The notes beneath the pieces were generated by a model. The model made no database searches. It worked only from the letters and a program-made list of their open reading frames with translations, and was not told the DNA's origin. Positions 1-8,416 of a stretch of 25,837 bases of DNA are shown one piece after another. Made by a program: the position numbers and the translations under genes. The DNA is taken from the NCBI GenBank assembly GCA_025924495.1, contig JAICIG010000044.1:1-25837 (forward strand), given 5' to 3'. The number at the start of each line of letters is the position of its first letter. The first letter of the stretch is position 1. Source of the DNA: Pirellulales bacterium (GTDB lineage Bacteria; Planctomycetota; Planctomycetia; Pirellulales; JAICIG01).

Positions 1-632
1 ACCAGATCGTACGTGCCGACGTCAGTTGCGCGGAACCACACCGGGATCGTCATGCCCGGCACGGCGTCTTGCTTGATGCGCAAATTGGGCAGGAAAAAGT
101 CGTGTAGCACGTCCATGCTTTCCAACTGGACGAGCACTTCTTCATCGACCGGTATGTGCAAGTCGTTCACGTGGTGGATGTCGTCCATGGTGCCCAGCTT
201 GCCATCGGGCCCAGGGTAGCGCAGGCGCCACTCGAACTGCCTGGCGACGACTTCCACTGTGGGCGGCAAATCTTTCGGCTTGCGCATCTTGACGTCGGCC
301 CAGGCGTTCATCTGGTAGATGGCGATGAACAGCAAGGTGGCGGCGGGCAGAATCGTCCAAATGACTTCCAGATTGTGGCTGCCGTGCGTGTACTTGACCG
401 GGGTGCGGTTGGTCTTGGCGTCGTAACGCCAGAGGAACCAGAACAACAGGACTTCAGTGGCAATGAACACCAGTCCGGTCAACCCCAGAATGAAGTTGAA
501 CAGGTGATCGATTTGCCAGCCGTGCTTGGAAATATCTCGCGGCAGCCAATAACCGTTGGATGGAGCCCACAAGAACAGGCCCACGCCCAGCACGGGCACC
601 AGCAAAAACAGGAGGCTCCAAACTTTTCCCAC
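1..632 (-). CDS. coxB: cytochrome c oxidase subunit II, 3' end outside the window
   Basis: Subunit II of a haem-copper oxidase takes electrons from a cytochrome c or copper protein at its CuA centre and passes them to subunit I. About 210 codons are visible. Two N-terminal membrane helices are present (about residues 5-22 and 44-68, with a third hydrophobic stretch near 95-112). The family signature THGSHNLEVIWTILPA follows, then the aromatic QFEWRLRYP stretch and DVLHDFFLP, whose His is the first CuA ligand. The sequence ends at DVGTYDL, just before the Cys-x3-Cys part of the CuA site, so that site cannot be checked. I chose the GTG at 632: GAGG lies 7 bases upstream, and a stop precedes the only other candidate, a TTG 8 codons upstream in translation terms. 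The gene starts 37 bases after the dihaem cytochrome c gene and is probably co-transcribed with it. Subunit I would be expected just outside the window. Confidence 0.93.
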   Translation of the reverse strand, partial: MGKVWSLLFLLVPVLGVGLFLWAPSNGYWLPRDISKHGWQIDHLFNFILGLTGLVFIATEVLLFWFLWRYDAKTNRTPVKYTHGSHNLEVIWTILPAATLLFIAIYQMNAWADVKMRKPKDLPPTVEVVARQFEWRLRYPGPDGKLGTMDDIHHVNDLHIPVDEEVLVQLESMDVLHDFFLPNLRIKQDAVPGMTIPVWFRATDVGTYDL

Positions 633-669
633 CGTCGTCCTCGCAGCTTTCAATCAGCTCGAAAAATGT

Positions 670-1968
670 TCAGTTGTGATCCACGCGGGCAGAGGCCACG
701 TGCGTCTCGCCCTCGGCCGGTTCGCTGGCCGCTTCATAAGGCAGCGAGCGCACATAATCGACCAGATGCCAGATTTGCTCCGGCGTGAATGTTTCTTTCT
801 TGCCGGGCGCCGGGCCCGCGCCAGGCATCGGGCCGCCGGGAATGCCGGCGTGAATGCGGCGGTAGATATCCAGCGGACGCCGGCCGCCGCGATAAATTCC
901 CAGCCGCAAGTTACGCGGACGCAATTCCTGCTTCGGCAACAGCCAGCGAGCCAGGTCGCCATCCTTCTTGTCTTTGTTCCAATCGTCGAACAGCTTTTCA
1001 GGGCTGCCGTCATTGCCATCGCCCAAGCCAGTCGGCCCATGGCACTTCGTACATTGTGCGTCCTTGTTCAGGAAAAGTTTACGGCCTTCGGCGATCGAGG
1101 CGGCCAGTTCTTCGGGCGTGCTCGTCTCGGGGCGTTCGGACGGGCGAATCACCGCTTCTTCGGCTTCGGCCCAGGCATCGACGATCGGCTGCAGGTAATC
1201 GTCAAGAACGGCCGAGCGGGTCGGTTCAATGTCCTCATCCTGGATTAGCATGGCGAAGGCCATGTTGCGCTCCGTTTCGCCGCGAATGCTGAGGTACTTT
1301 ACATACTCGACCAATGCTTCCACCTGATCGTTCGGCAGCAGGGCGAACGATGGCATGGCCGTACCCGGGATGCCGTCTACCAACGTCCGCTTCAAATCGG
1401 CCGTCGTCGGTTTAGCGCGGAACTCGGTGCTTTTGAACTTGAAAATTCCCTGGCGGTAATCGCGAGGGTGAGGGTTCAAGAACGCTGCCGTCGGACCGGC
1501 GCCATCTCCGCTGACGCCGTGGCAATGAGCGCAGTGCTGGCGGAACAGTCCGCGCTGTTTGCTCGGTTGATTGTCATCCTGGCTGCGATACGGCCCGGCG
1601 GCCATTGTGATCTTCTTCAGATCGAGCCCCTTCTTCTCCTCGGCGTTCCAACGGATCTCGGGGAAGATATAAGGATCATCGGGCTCGCCAAAGGCGGCAT
1701 AGGTCAAGGTAGACAGCTTTTCGAGCCGCGCGATGTTCTGCCGCTTCGTTTCCTTGTCGTCCTCTGTTTCCTCATTCCCAACGACGCGGAAATCGTCGGG
1801 GCTGTGCGACTCGGTGGCGTTCAAAATATCCTGAACGTTGAGCCGGAACTTCGGCGACTCGTAGGCCGGCTTGCATCCAAGCGAGGCGGCGATCGCCACG
1901 GGCGCGAACAGGCTCCAAGCGGCAAGACGGCGCCGGAACATTGCTGTGATCAAAGGTCGTGAGTCCAT
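670..1968 (-). CDS. dihaem cytochrome c, probably membrane-anchored, donor to the oxidase
   Basis: This is a 432-residue exported cytochrome c with two class-I-like haem domains. The haem sites are CAHCH (residues 146-150) and CTKCH (306-310). Likely distal Met ligands lie in TAMPSF (M205) and GGPMPG (M381). The N-terminus (LAAWSLFAPVAIAASLGC) is a hydrophobic signal with a lipobox-like SLGC at C32. This is imperfect, so the protein may be lipidated or simply anchored. A longer reading frame runs back to 2130, but it would overlap the upstream cupredoxin gene. The ATG at 1968 lies 17 bases after that gene's stop with a weak AGAAG upstream; an alternative ATG is at 1941. Position between cupredoxins and coxB suggests it carries electrons from the bc-type complex to CuA. 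That role is inferred from context. Confidence 0.9.
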   Translation of the reverse strand: MDSRPLITAMFRRRLAAWSLFAPVAIAASLGCKPAYESPKFRLNVQDILNATESHSPDDFRVVGNEETEDDKETKRQNIARLEKLSTLTYAAFGEPDDPYIFPEIRWNAEEKKGLDLKKITMAAGPYRSQDDNQPSKQRGLFRQHCAHCHGVSGDGAGPTAAFLNPHPRDYRQGIFKFKSTEFRAKPTTADLKRTLVDGIPGTAMPSFALLPNDQVEALVEYVKYLSIRGETERNMAFAMLIQDEDIEPTRSAVLDDYLQPIVDAWAEAEEAVIRPSERPETSTPEELAASIAEGRKLFLNKDAQCTKCHGPTGLGDGNDGSPEKLFDDWNKDKKDGDLARWLLPKQELRPRNLRLGIYRGGRRPLDIYRRIHAGIPGGPMPGAGPAPGKKETFTPEQIWHLVDYVRSLPYEAASEPAEGETHVASARVDHN

Positions 1969-1985
1969 GTTCAACACTTCTTGGC

Positions 1986-2873
1986 CTACTTTTTCACCAG
2001 GCTGGAGTCGACTTGGATCTCGCCCAGGTCGTTGTCGCCCGGCTTGATCTCCAGCTTGAATTTGCCTTTCTTCCATTCCGGCTTGGCGGCCAGGAAGCCC
2101 GCTGCCTCCTGCCAGACCTGAAACTCCCACGTGCCTGCGGGCAGATCCTTGATCTCGAACGTGCCGTCTTCGCCAGTGACCGCCGCATACGGATTATCAC
2201 GCGGCAGGATGTAGCCTCGCATCCAAGGATGGATGTTGCAGGTCACCGGGACCGGAATATTCTGCGGCTTGCTGAACTTGTAGTCGGCCGTTGCATTCTC
2301 GCTAATCAACGAGTTGAACGGCGAATCGCCCAGCGGCGAGATGTTGCTGTTGTGACTAGCCGGGTCAGAGTTGTGCAGCTCGAGCGTTTGCGAAGTGCGC
2401 ATCGTCAGAATGTGCGGCTCGAACCGGCAGTGCAAGTTGTCGAAACGCACTTTGTCGTTGGCCGTGGCTTCGTACTCGGGATTGACGGGAACCTTCTTGG
2501 AAGCCAGATAGACCACGACGTTTTTCAGCCCGCCGTTTTCGCCGACTGAGACCGTTTCATTGAACACCGCATGTTTCGTACACAGCACATCCTTGCTGGT
2601 GTCGATGGTTTCTTTGCCCGGCGGCGGACCGTTAAGCACGAACTTCCCGATCAGGTTACCCCAGCCGGCCGGCTCGCCCGCTGGCGCCGCGGCCGATTCG
2701 CCTTCCGGCTTTTCGCCGGCCTCTTCATCGCCGCCGGGGCCACGGATTTCGTTGGCCAATTTCACATCGGGCTCAGGCGTGGCGATCAACACGGGCTGGC
2801 TGCCGCAGCCGGATAATGAGGCGCACCCAATCGCTATGGCGAGAGCAAACGAAAATTGGAACCGATATTTCAT
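1986..2873 (-). CDS. cupredoxin lipoprotein with C-terminal carboxypeptidase-regulatory-like domain
   Basis: This is a 295-residue periplasmic lipoprotein. The signal peptide ends in the lipobox LSGC (C23), followed by an Ala/Glu/Pro-rich linker to about residue 68. The cupredoxin-like core (about 70-222) has ELHNSDPASHNSN, which supplies the N-terminal His of a type 1 copper site, and CNIHPWM (C212, H215, M218). The Cys-x2-His-x2-Met spacing matches amicyanin rather than plastocyanin. The tail (about 223-290; EDGTFEIKDLPAG, FQVWQEAAGF) resembles a small carboxypeptidase-regulatory-like beta-sandwich. The start is supported by GAGGA 8 bases upstream of the ATG. The protein is a close paralogue of the next gene upstream (2964-3722), so the pair arose by tandem duplication. 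The inferred role is electron transfer from the bc-type complex towards the oxidase. Automatic pipelines may call such proteins methylamine-utilisation-like; no methylamine genes are nearby. Confidence 0.88.
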   Translation of the reverse strand: MKYRFQFSFALAIAIGCASLSGCGSQPVLIATPEPDVKLANEIRGPGGDEEAGEKPEGESAAAPAGEPAGWGNLIGKFVLNGPPPGKETIDTSKDVLCTKHAVFNETVSVGENGGLKNVVVYLASKKVPVNPEYEATANDKVRFDNLHCRFEPHILTMRTSQTLELHNSDPASHNSNISPLGDSPFNSLISENATADYKFSKPQNIPVPVTCNIHPWMRGYILPRDNPYAAVTGEDGTFEIKDLPAGTWEFQVWQEAAGFLAAKPEWKKGKFKLEIKPGDNDLGEIQVDSSLVKK

Positions 2874-2963
2874 GTCAATTATCCTCGTCGCCGCGAACTA
2901 ATTGCTGCGGCGCTCGCATGGAACAATCGCTCACCGCATGCGCGGCAGCTTGCTTGCCGGCGA

Positions 2964-3722
2964 TTACTTCTTGTTGAACAACGCAACCGGGACTTTGATG
3001 TCTTTGAGATCGTTGTCGCCGGCCTTGATCTTCATCTTGAACACGCCCTTCTTCCAATCGGGCTTGGCCGACAGATAGCCCGCCTTCTCCTGCCAGACCA
3101 GGAACTCCAACTCGCCGGCGGGAAGGTCCTTCAGTTCGAAATTGCCGTCCTTGTCGCTGACGGCAACATACGGATTGTCACGGACGACGATATAGCCCTT
3201 CATCCAACCGTGGATATTGCAAGTTACGGGGACGGGCAACTTCTGCACGCGGTTGAAGTGGTGCAAGAATTCTCCGCCCTCGGAGATCAACGGATTGACC
3301 GGAGAGTCGCCGAGCGGAGCCATGTTGCTGTTGTGGCTGAATGGATCGGAATTGTGCAACTCCAATTCCTGGGTCAGCCGCAGCGGCAAGATATGCGGCT
3401 CAAAACGGCAGTGCTTGTTGTCCATGACGACCTTGTCTTTGGCCGTCTTCTCGTAGTCGGGGTGAACCTTGACCTTCTTGCTGCTGACGTAGATCACCAC
3501 GTCCTTGATGCCGCCGTCCTCGCTTACCACGAGGGCTTCGTTGATCACCGGATGCTTGGAGCACAGCGGCTCCTTGCTCGTGTCGACCTTCTCCGGCTCA
3601 GGCGCTTTGCCAGCGAGCACAAAGCGGCCTTTCAGGTTGCCCCAGTCGGCGGCAGGCGCCATCGACGAATAACCGATCGCCAAAACGGCAATTGCCACAA
3701 CTTGCAACTTGGAACGCAACAT
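2964..3722 (-). CDS. secreted cupredoxin with carboxypeptidase-regulatory-like tail, paralogue of the neighbouring lipoprotein
   Basis: This is a 252-residue periplasmic protein with a cleavable signal peptide (LQVVAIAVLAIGYSSMAPAA, likely cut near residue 24) and no lipobox. The mature protein starts with WGNLKGRFVL, which aligns with WGNLIGKFVL of its paralogue. The copper-site candidates are ELHNSDPFSHNSN (H123/H130) and CNIHGWM (C168, H171, M174), with amicyanin-like spacing. Two extra cysteines (PLCSKHP, C54; HCRFEPH, C105) are conserved between the paralogues and could form a disulfide or a second site. The tail KDGNFELKDLPAG is the regulatory-like beta domain. I start at the ATG at 3722, with AAGGAG 9 bases upstream; a frame extension to 3764 lacks this support. 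The 84-base gap to the octahaem gene is AT-rich relative to its surroundings and could hold an internal promoter, but I see no convincing -35/-10 pair. Confidence 0.88.
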   Translation of the reverse strand: MLRSKLQVVAIAVLAIGYSSMAPAADWGNLKGRFVLAGKAPEPEKVDTSKEPLCSKHPVINEALVVSEDGGIKDVVIYVSSKKVKVHPDYEKTAKDKVVMDNKHCRFEPHILPLRLTQELELHNSDPFSHNSNMAPLGDSPVNPLISEGGEFLHHFNRVQKLPVPVTCNIHGWMKGYIVVRDNPYVAVSDKDGNFELKDLPAGELEFLVWQEKAGYLSAKPDWKKGVFKMKIKAGDNDLKDIKVPVALFNKK

Positions 3723-3806
3723 GGTGAGAATCTCCTTGTGGAGCGTATATGTGTGCGGGAACAAAGCTTATTTCAAGATAAAGTATTCAAGGTCGCCTGA
3801 TCAGGG

Positions 3807-6800
3807 CTAATTTACCCCGATCGCTGGTTCGGCCTTGGTCTGTGCATTGGCCGGAGGCGTTGCTTCGGCCTTTTCATTGCCCGGCGGAGGGGGCTCCTTG
3901 ACCATCGATTTGATCGAGGTCTTGTGCTTCATGTATGTATCGAAGTTCAGCAGCATCTCGACAACGGCGTTGAGTGCGTCTTCGCTATCCCCCGAGATTA
4001 GCTTTTCGCGGATGGCGGCGTTCGGATCGTTATGCGGTGGGAAGTTGACCGGCATGCCCGTGTACGGCAGCTTCCGCTTCGGGTTGGCAATCCACTCTTT
4101 CAAGTAATCGGGCCGTAGTCGTTGGTAGATGCGATCGAGGTTCGGCGCCATGTCGGCTGCCAGACCCTTGGGCTGATAATCGCCAAGCAGGTGGCACTTG
4201 ACGCAGTAGTTCTTGCCGTCGGTCACCAGGTTCAGCGCCTCGCCGATTTTCTTCACTTCGCTTTCTGAAATTGCATCACCTCCGCCGGCACGGTGGTACT
4301 CGTAGGGATAGTCGACGTTATCGACCGCCGCAAAGTAATGCACGAACTTGTCGGCTTCAGCCGACGACATATTGAACCGCGGCATCCGTAACACGGCCGC
4401 GGGGCGCAATGGGAACGGATCGAGCAGGAAGTCGTGTAGCCAGCCCGTCTGTACCTTCGCTCCTTCGCGAATCAAGGGCGGCGGAACCCAGCCCCAAACA
4501 TCCGTTGGCTTCAAGTTCGGATTATTCTTCTGGCCCATCTCCACGGCGACCGGATGAACGTAGCGAGAGAAATCCCCGCCGTGGTACGGACGGACCTTCA
4601 GACGATTTGCTTCCGGCACCGGAACTTCCAAATCGCCGACGTTCCAGACCTCGCCATTGATGGCCGCCGGCTGCCAGAGCGAGAAGAAGTACAGCGGCTT
4701 GCCATTGTCGTCTTCCTGTACGTCCGGGTTCGGCATGCCGGTGATGGTGGCATGGCCCATGCCGCGCTCATCGACCTTTTTGGAAGCGGCCAGTTCCTCA
4801 GGCGTGAAGTGAGCTTTGAGGAAAGCGTAGTCGGTGAACTCCGGCGGCGCCGCGAATTCGTCGGGCTTGTACTCGAACTCCCAGGTCTCCATCTTCACCG
4901 TGTGACAGCCGACGCAGTTGTACTTGGCCAGCAGTTGTTCCCCTTCAAGGATCGCCTTGCGGCGCGGAGACGGATGATAGACGTACTTGGCCGCGGGCGG
5001 TTCCGATACCAGGCCGAGGACGAAGGTCATCACGGCCTCGATGTCCTGCTGCGTGAAGTTGAACTTCGGCATGCGGAGGCGGTCGGTGTAGGCCTTGTTC
5101 TCCGTCATCTTGAAGTCGTAGCTGCGCGGCTCACGAAGCTTTTGCCAGATAAAGCCCTCGCGCTCATGATGCATCAAGGCCTCGATGAAGAACCCGGTGT
5201 CGGGATCCATGGCGTCGACGTCCAAGTGATGCGCTTCGCCGTGCGCGGCATGCTGCTCGCCGCCGTGCTCGGCGTCGTGGTTGCCGTGAGGCGCGCCTTT
5301 TTTGCCCGCCGGCGGCCGCTCGCGCAGGTACTCCATGATCTGCTCGAAGGCCAGCTTCGAGGTGTCTTTGCGGCCCCAGTCGGCCAGACCGGTGCCAATC
5401 GGCTTGGCGTCTTCGAAACCGGGAATATCGTGGCAGCCGGCGCAACCAAGCCGCCCGACCGAACGACGGCCGACGTAAAGGACCTTCTTCCGCAGCCGCG
5501 TTTCGTCGGTATCGCCTTCGTCCTGCAGCAAGAGTTTTTCGTCGATCTTGAGCGTAGCTTCATCCTGCCTGGGGATGCCTTCGCTCAGATAGACTTCGGT
5601 CCGGCCTTTGCTGAACGAACCGAGCAAGTAGATCTCTGCCAGATCATTCAACGCTTTCTCATCGAGATTCGGGACTTCTTCGGGTTTCCAATCGTCTTGC
5701 GACGTCAGCAGATACGCTGTGATGTCGGCGGCGGGATCGGTGACCTTGTCCTGCTCTTTCGGATCGGCGATCGGATCGAGAAACAAGTTGGGCATCACGG
5801 TGCGGGCGTGATAACGATTCGGTTCGCGGACCCAGCTATACAGCCAGCGGCGGCCGTTCTTATCGTCGAGCTTGGCGCCGATCCGCGACAGGTCGGGCCC
5901 TTGCGATTGCTTCGCTTCAGGGAACTCTTTGTGCTGATGGCACGCCAGACAGCCGCGCACCTGGAACAGGCTCTTGCCACGCTCGGCCGAGGCTTCTTCG
6001 GTCACATCCTGCGGCGCTTCAGCATATTCGAATGGCTGGCTGATGCTGAGCAGGTATTCGGCAATCGCGCGGATCTCGATCGGCTCGAAGCGTTCGGCAT
6101 CGATCAGCCCTTGGCTTTCTTTCTTCACCGGATGTCCGTTGTCGTCAGTCGTTTCCTCGGGCACCAGGTGGTCCCACAGGCCGAAGAACCGCGGCATCTT
6201 CGTCAAGGGACGGAAGTTAGTCGGGTTTTTGATCCAGCTATACAAGAACGGCAAATCGACTTTCTTGGCCACGTGTCGCAGGCTGGGGCCGACCTTACGG
6301 TATTGGCCCGGCGTTTCGTCGTCGGCGCCAAGAATCTTGGCCAGTTCGATGGATGCCGGAGAAAGCCGCGCTTCGGCCTTTTCTCCCTCGCTGTCCTCTT
6401 CCGACCGAACCGATTTGACTCGTTCCGCCTCCTGTCGAATCAGTTCGGCCAGACGCTTTCGGGTTTGGTCCAGTTCAGGATGGGCAACGACTTCGTGCGC
6501 CAGCTTCGTCTCTTGTTCATTCAAATTGGGATCGGTCAGCAGTTGCTGGGCGGCGGCGAAGTACGTGGGTTCGGCTCGCAGGTCGGGGCCGCGACGCTTG
6601 TTCGGGCCGTCGAAGCCGTTGATTTCATGGCAGCCGAAGCAGCCGAATTGCCGGATCGTGTTAAAACCCGCCATCAGTTTTTCGGCGGGCGGATCGGGGA
6701 AGCGATCGCTCGGCTCCAACTCCGTCACGTCGTGATGGCACTTCAAGCAGGTGCTCTCGGCGAAGCGGTTCGCCGGCATCGGATAAATCCAGTGATGGTT

Positions 6801-8381
6801 GTTGAACCAACCGTACTGCTTGGTCCATTCCTCGGCCTCGGCCGGCGTGTTCGGCGTATGCGAGGCCCACTTGAATTGCGTGGCGCTCCCCTGCCCCTCA
6901 TGGCAGATCGTGCAGCCGACGTCGCCGAGCTTGTGCGGGCTGAGCGAACCGACGAACAAGTCCAGCCTCGGGTGGGAACTGAAGGGATGCGGCGTGCCGC
7001 GGCGGACATGGAAGGCCAGCGGCTGGCCCCATTCGATGGTGTCGAGCAGCGCCTCGACGGCGCGGGTGCGGTCGAGCAGCTTCATGTCATTGAGCTGTTC
7101 GATCACATCGCCCGGCTCCAGCTTCGCGTTGGCGGCGGCCGTTTCGGGACGCACGACGCTGATCGTCACGTCGTTGCGATCAAAAAGGCCGTTTTCCGCC
7201 AGTTGCAAGCCGAAATTCTGCACGAGGCGATACTGCAGACGCTGCTCGTCGATGGCGGCCTGATTGGCGCCTTCCTGTTCCATCTCTTTCAGATGGGTTT
7301 CCTGTTCCTCGGTCAACGCGACTTCTTCGGCCGGCGTGGCGAGCGTGAGAGTCAGTCGCGTCGTCGGCTCGTATCCTGGATTGACGGCGGAACCCGGCGC
7401 CGTTTTATCGATTCCCTGATGGCAGGTCGTGCAGCGATCGAAGCGCGCGACGTCGCGGAAGTTGTTGTTCCAGGTCAGTTGCGGCAGCCAGATGTTGTCG
7501 ATCTTCAGCGGCCGGCCGAAGGCGTCGACGATCGGCATCTCGAGCAGCGTCTTGCCCAGATTGCTGCGTCGTTCGGCCAGGGTTGTTTCCAGACGCTTCA
7601 AACCGCCTTGATGGTCGGCCAGCGTTTTCTGAGCAGCGGTTTCGCCTGCGGTGACTTGCTCGATAATCTTTTGCAACGCCAAGCGGTGCGCGTTGGCCTG
7701 CTGATAGCCGTAGATCTTTTTGTCGGCATTGCCGTATGTGAGATCGTCGACCTCATCCTGGACCGCCTTGACCTTCTGCTCCAGCGGTTGGACCACTTCC
7801 GGCGGCTTGCCTTCCCCGACGTTGATGTTGTATTCGCTGCGGGCGACGTCGAGATCGGCGCGCTTGAACTTCAACTTTCGCTGGCGATTGTCTTCATCTT
7901 GCTTCGCCTTGGCCAACACCTCCTGCATGGCGTCGAGCAGCTCTCGCCGCAGGCCGATTAACTCGTCGACGGCTGTGGCGTCTTCGGCTTCGTCCGACGG
8001 TTCCGACTTTTTCTTGTCGGCCAGCGACGCATAATTGTCGGAGACCGACTTCAGATCGTAGCCGTTCTGCTTTTCCCGCTTCTTGGCTTCTGCTTCAAAC
8101 TCTTCGATTAACTGCTCGTCAGGAACTTCGGCCTGGGCCTGGCGGACCAGTCCCTTCAGCTTGTCGTCTTCCGTGTAGTAAGCGGCCGATTCCTCGGCGC
8201 TAATCCGCGAAGAGGCGGTGTAGGCCTCCAGGTTTTGGAATTGCCGCTGGTACTGCTTCCATTCGCGATTGTGGTCGCTGGCGAGCATCCACAACGTGCA
8301 GAGCAGCATGAACGCGGCGGTAAGACCGAAGATCACGTGCAGGAACTTTTGGTTCCGCCAGGTAGATTCTGTTGCGGGCAT
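3807..8381 (-). CDS. giant membrane-anchored octahaem cytochrome c with coiled-coil and PDZ-like regions, in a bc-complex operon
   Basis: This is a 1524-residue protein anchored by one N-terminal helix (about residues 13-33, FLHVIFGLTAAFMLLCTLWM). A charged, coiled-coil-like segment (about 40-280) follows. Eight CxxCH haem sites start at C317, C490, C545, C581, C811, C980, C1156 and C1393. Between haems 1 and 2, residues about 400-465 look like a PDZ fold (AKLEPGDVIEQLNDMKL, then LAFHVRRG). Six Met-Pro motifs (M729, M863, M1104, M1216, M1333, M1443; for example RMPKF, RMPRF) suit distal ligands of fused class-I-type domains. A His-rich loop (seven His in 1032-1052) lies after haem 6. The C-terminus is Pro/Ala-rich. 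The gene starts 35 bases after the cytochrome b C-terminal gene and has no clear Shine-Dalgarno sequence. The context says it takes the place of cytochrome c1 or f and passes electrons onward to the cupredoxins and dihaem cytochrome. That function is inferred; the domain content is seen. Confidence 0.9.
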   Translation of the reverse strand: MPATESTWRNQKFLHVIFGLTAAFMLLCTLWMLASDHNREWKQYQRQFQNLEAYTASSRISAEESAAYYTEDDKLKGLVRQAQAEVPDEQLIEEFEAEAKKREKQNGYDLKSVSDNYASLADKKKSEPSDEAEDATAVDELIGLRRELLDAMQEVLAKAKQDEDNRQRKLKFKRADLDVARSEYNINVGEGKPPEVVQPLEQKVKAVQDEVDDLTYGNADKKIYGYQQANAHRLALQKIIEQVTAGETAAQKTLADHQGGLKRLETTLAERRSNLGKTLLEMPIVDAFGRPLKIDNIWLPQLTWNNNFRDVARFDRCTTCHQGIDKTAPGSAVNPGYEPTTRLTLTLATPAEEVALTEEQETHLKEMEQEGANQAAIDEQRLQYRLVQNFGLQLAENGLFDRNDVTISVVRPETAAANAKLEPGDVIEQLNDMKLLDRTRAVEALLDTIEWGQPLAFHVRRGTPHPFSSHPRLDLFVGSLSPHKLGDVGCTICHEGQGSATQFKWASHTPNTPAEAEEWTKQYGWFNNHHWIYPMPANRFAESTCLKCHHDVTELEPSDRFPDPPAEKLMAGFNTIRQFGCFGCHEINGFDGPNKRRGPDLRAEPTYFAAAQQLLTDPNLNEQETKLAHEVVAHPELDQTRKRLAELIRQEAERVKSVRSEEDSEGEKAEARLSPASIELAKILGADDETPGQYRKVGPSLRHVAKKVDLPFLYSWIKNPTNFRPLTKMPRFFGLWDHLVPEETTDDNGHPVKKESQGLIDAERFEPIEIRAIAEYLLSISQPFEYAEAPQDVTEEASAERGKSLFQVRGCLACHQHKEFPEAKQSQGPDLSRIGAKLDDKNGRRWLYSWVREPNRYHARTVMPNLFLDPIADPKEQDKVTDPAADITAYLLTSQDDWKPEEVPNLDEKALNDLAEIYLLGSFSKGRTEVYLSEGIPRQDEATLKIDEKLLLQDEGDTDETRLRKKVLYVGRRSVGRLGCAGCHDIPGFEDAKPIGTGLADWGRKDTSKLAFEQIMEYLRERPPAGKKGAPHGNHDAEHGGEQHAAHGEAHHLDVDAMDPDTGFFIEALMHHEREGFIWQKLREPRSYDFKMTENKAYTDRLRMPKFNFTQQDIEAVMTFVLGLVSEPPAAKYVYHPSPRRKAILEGEQLLAKYNCVGCHTVKMETWEFEYKPDEFAAPPEFTDYAFLKAHFTPEELAASKKVDERGMGHATITGMPNPDVQEDDNGKPLYFFSLWQPAAINGEVWNVGDLEVPVPEANRLKVRPYHGGDFSRYVHPVAVEMGQKNNPNLKPTDVWGWVPPPLIREGAKVQTGWLHDFLLDPFPLRPAAVLRMPRFNMSSAEADKFVHYFAAVDNVDYPYEYHRAGGGDAISESEVKKIGEALNLVTDGKNYCVKCHLLGDYQPKGLAADMAPNLDRIYQRLRPDYLKEWIANPKRKLPYTGMPVNFPPHNDPNAAIREKLISGDSEDALNAVVEMLLNFDTYMKHKTSIKSMVKEPPPPGNEKAEATPPANAQTKAEPAIGVN

Positions 8382-8416
8382 ATTAAATCAGGCTTTCGGT
8401 GCGGTCCGTGCCAGGC

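Noticed and set aside
1969..2130. N-terminal extension of the dihaem cytochrome to 2130
   Set aside because: It would overlap the end of the cupredoxin gene and lacks a signal peptide; the internal ATG at 1968 restores one.
2856..3800. Open frame of 314 codons on the plus strand
   Set aside because: Antisense to the cupredoxin gene, whose copper motifs and ribosome site are clear. No protein features on this strand.
4554..7961. Open frame of 1135 codons on the plus strand
   Set aside because: It is wholly antisense to the octahaem cytochrome, has no recognisable domain and is explained by the GC-rich codon pattern of the true gene, which shows eight haem motifs.
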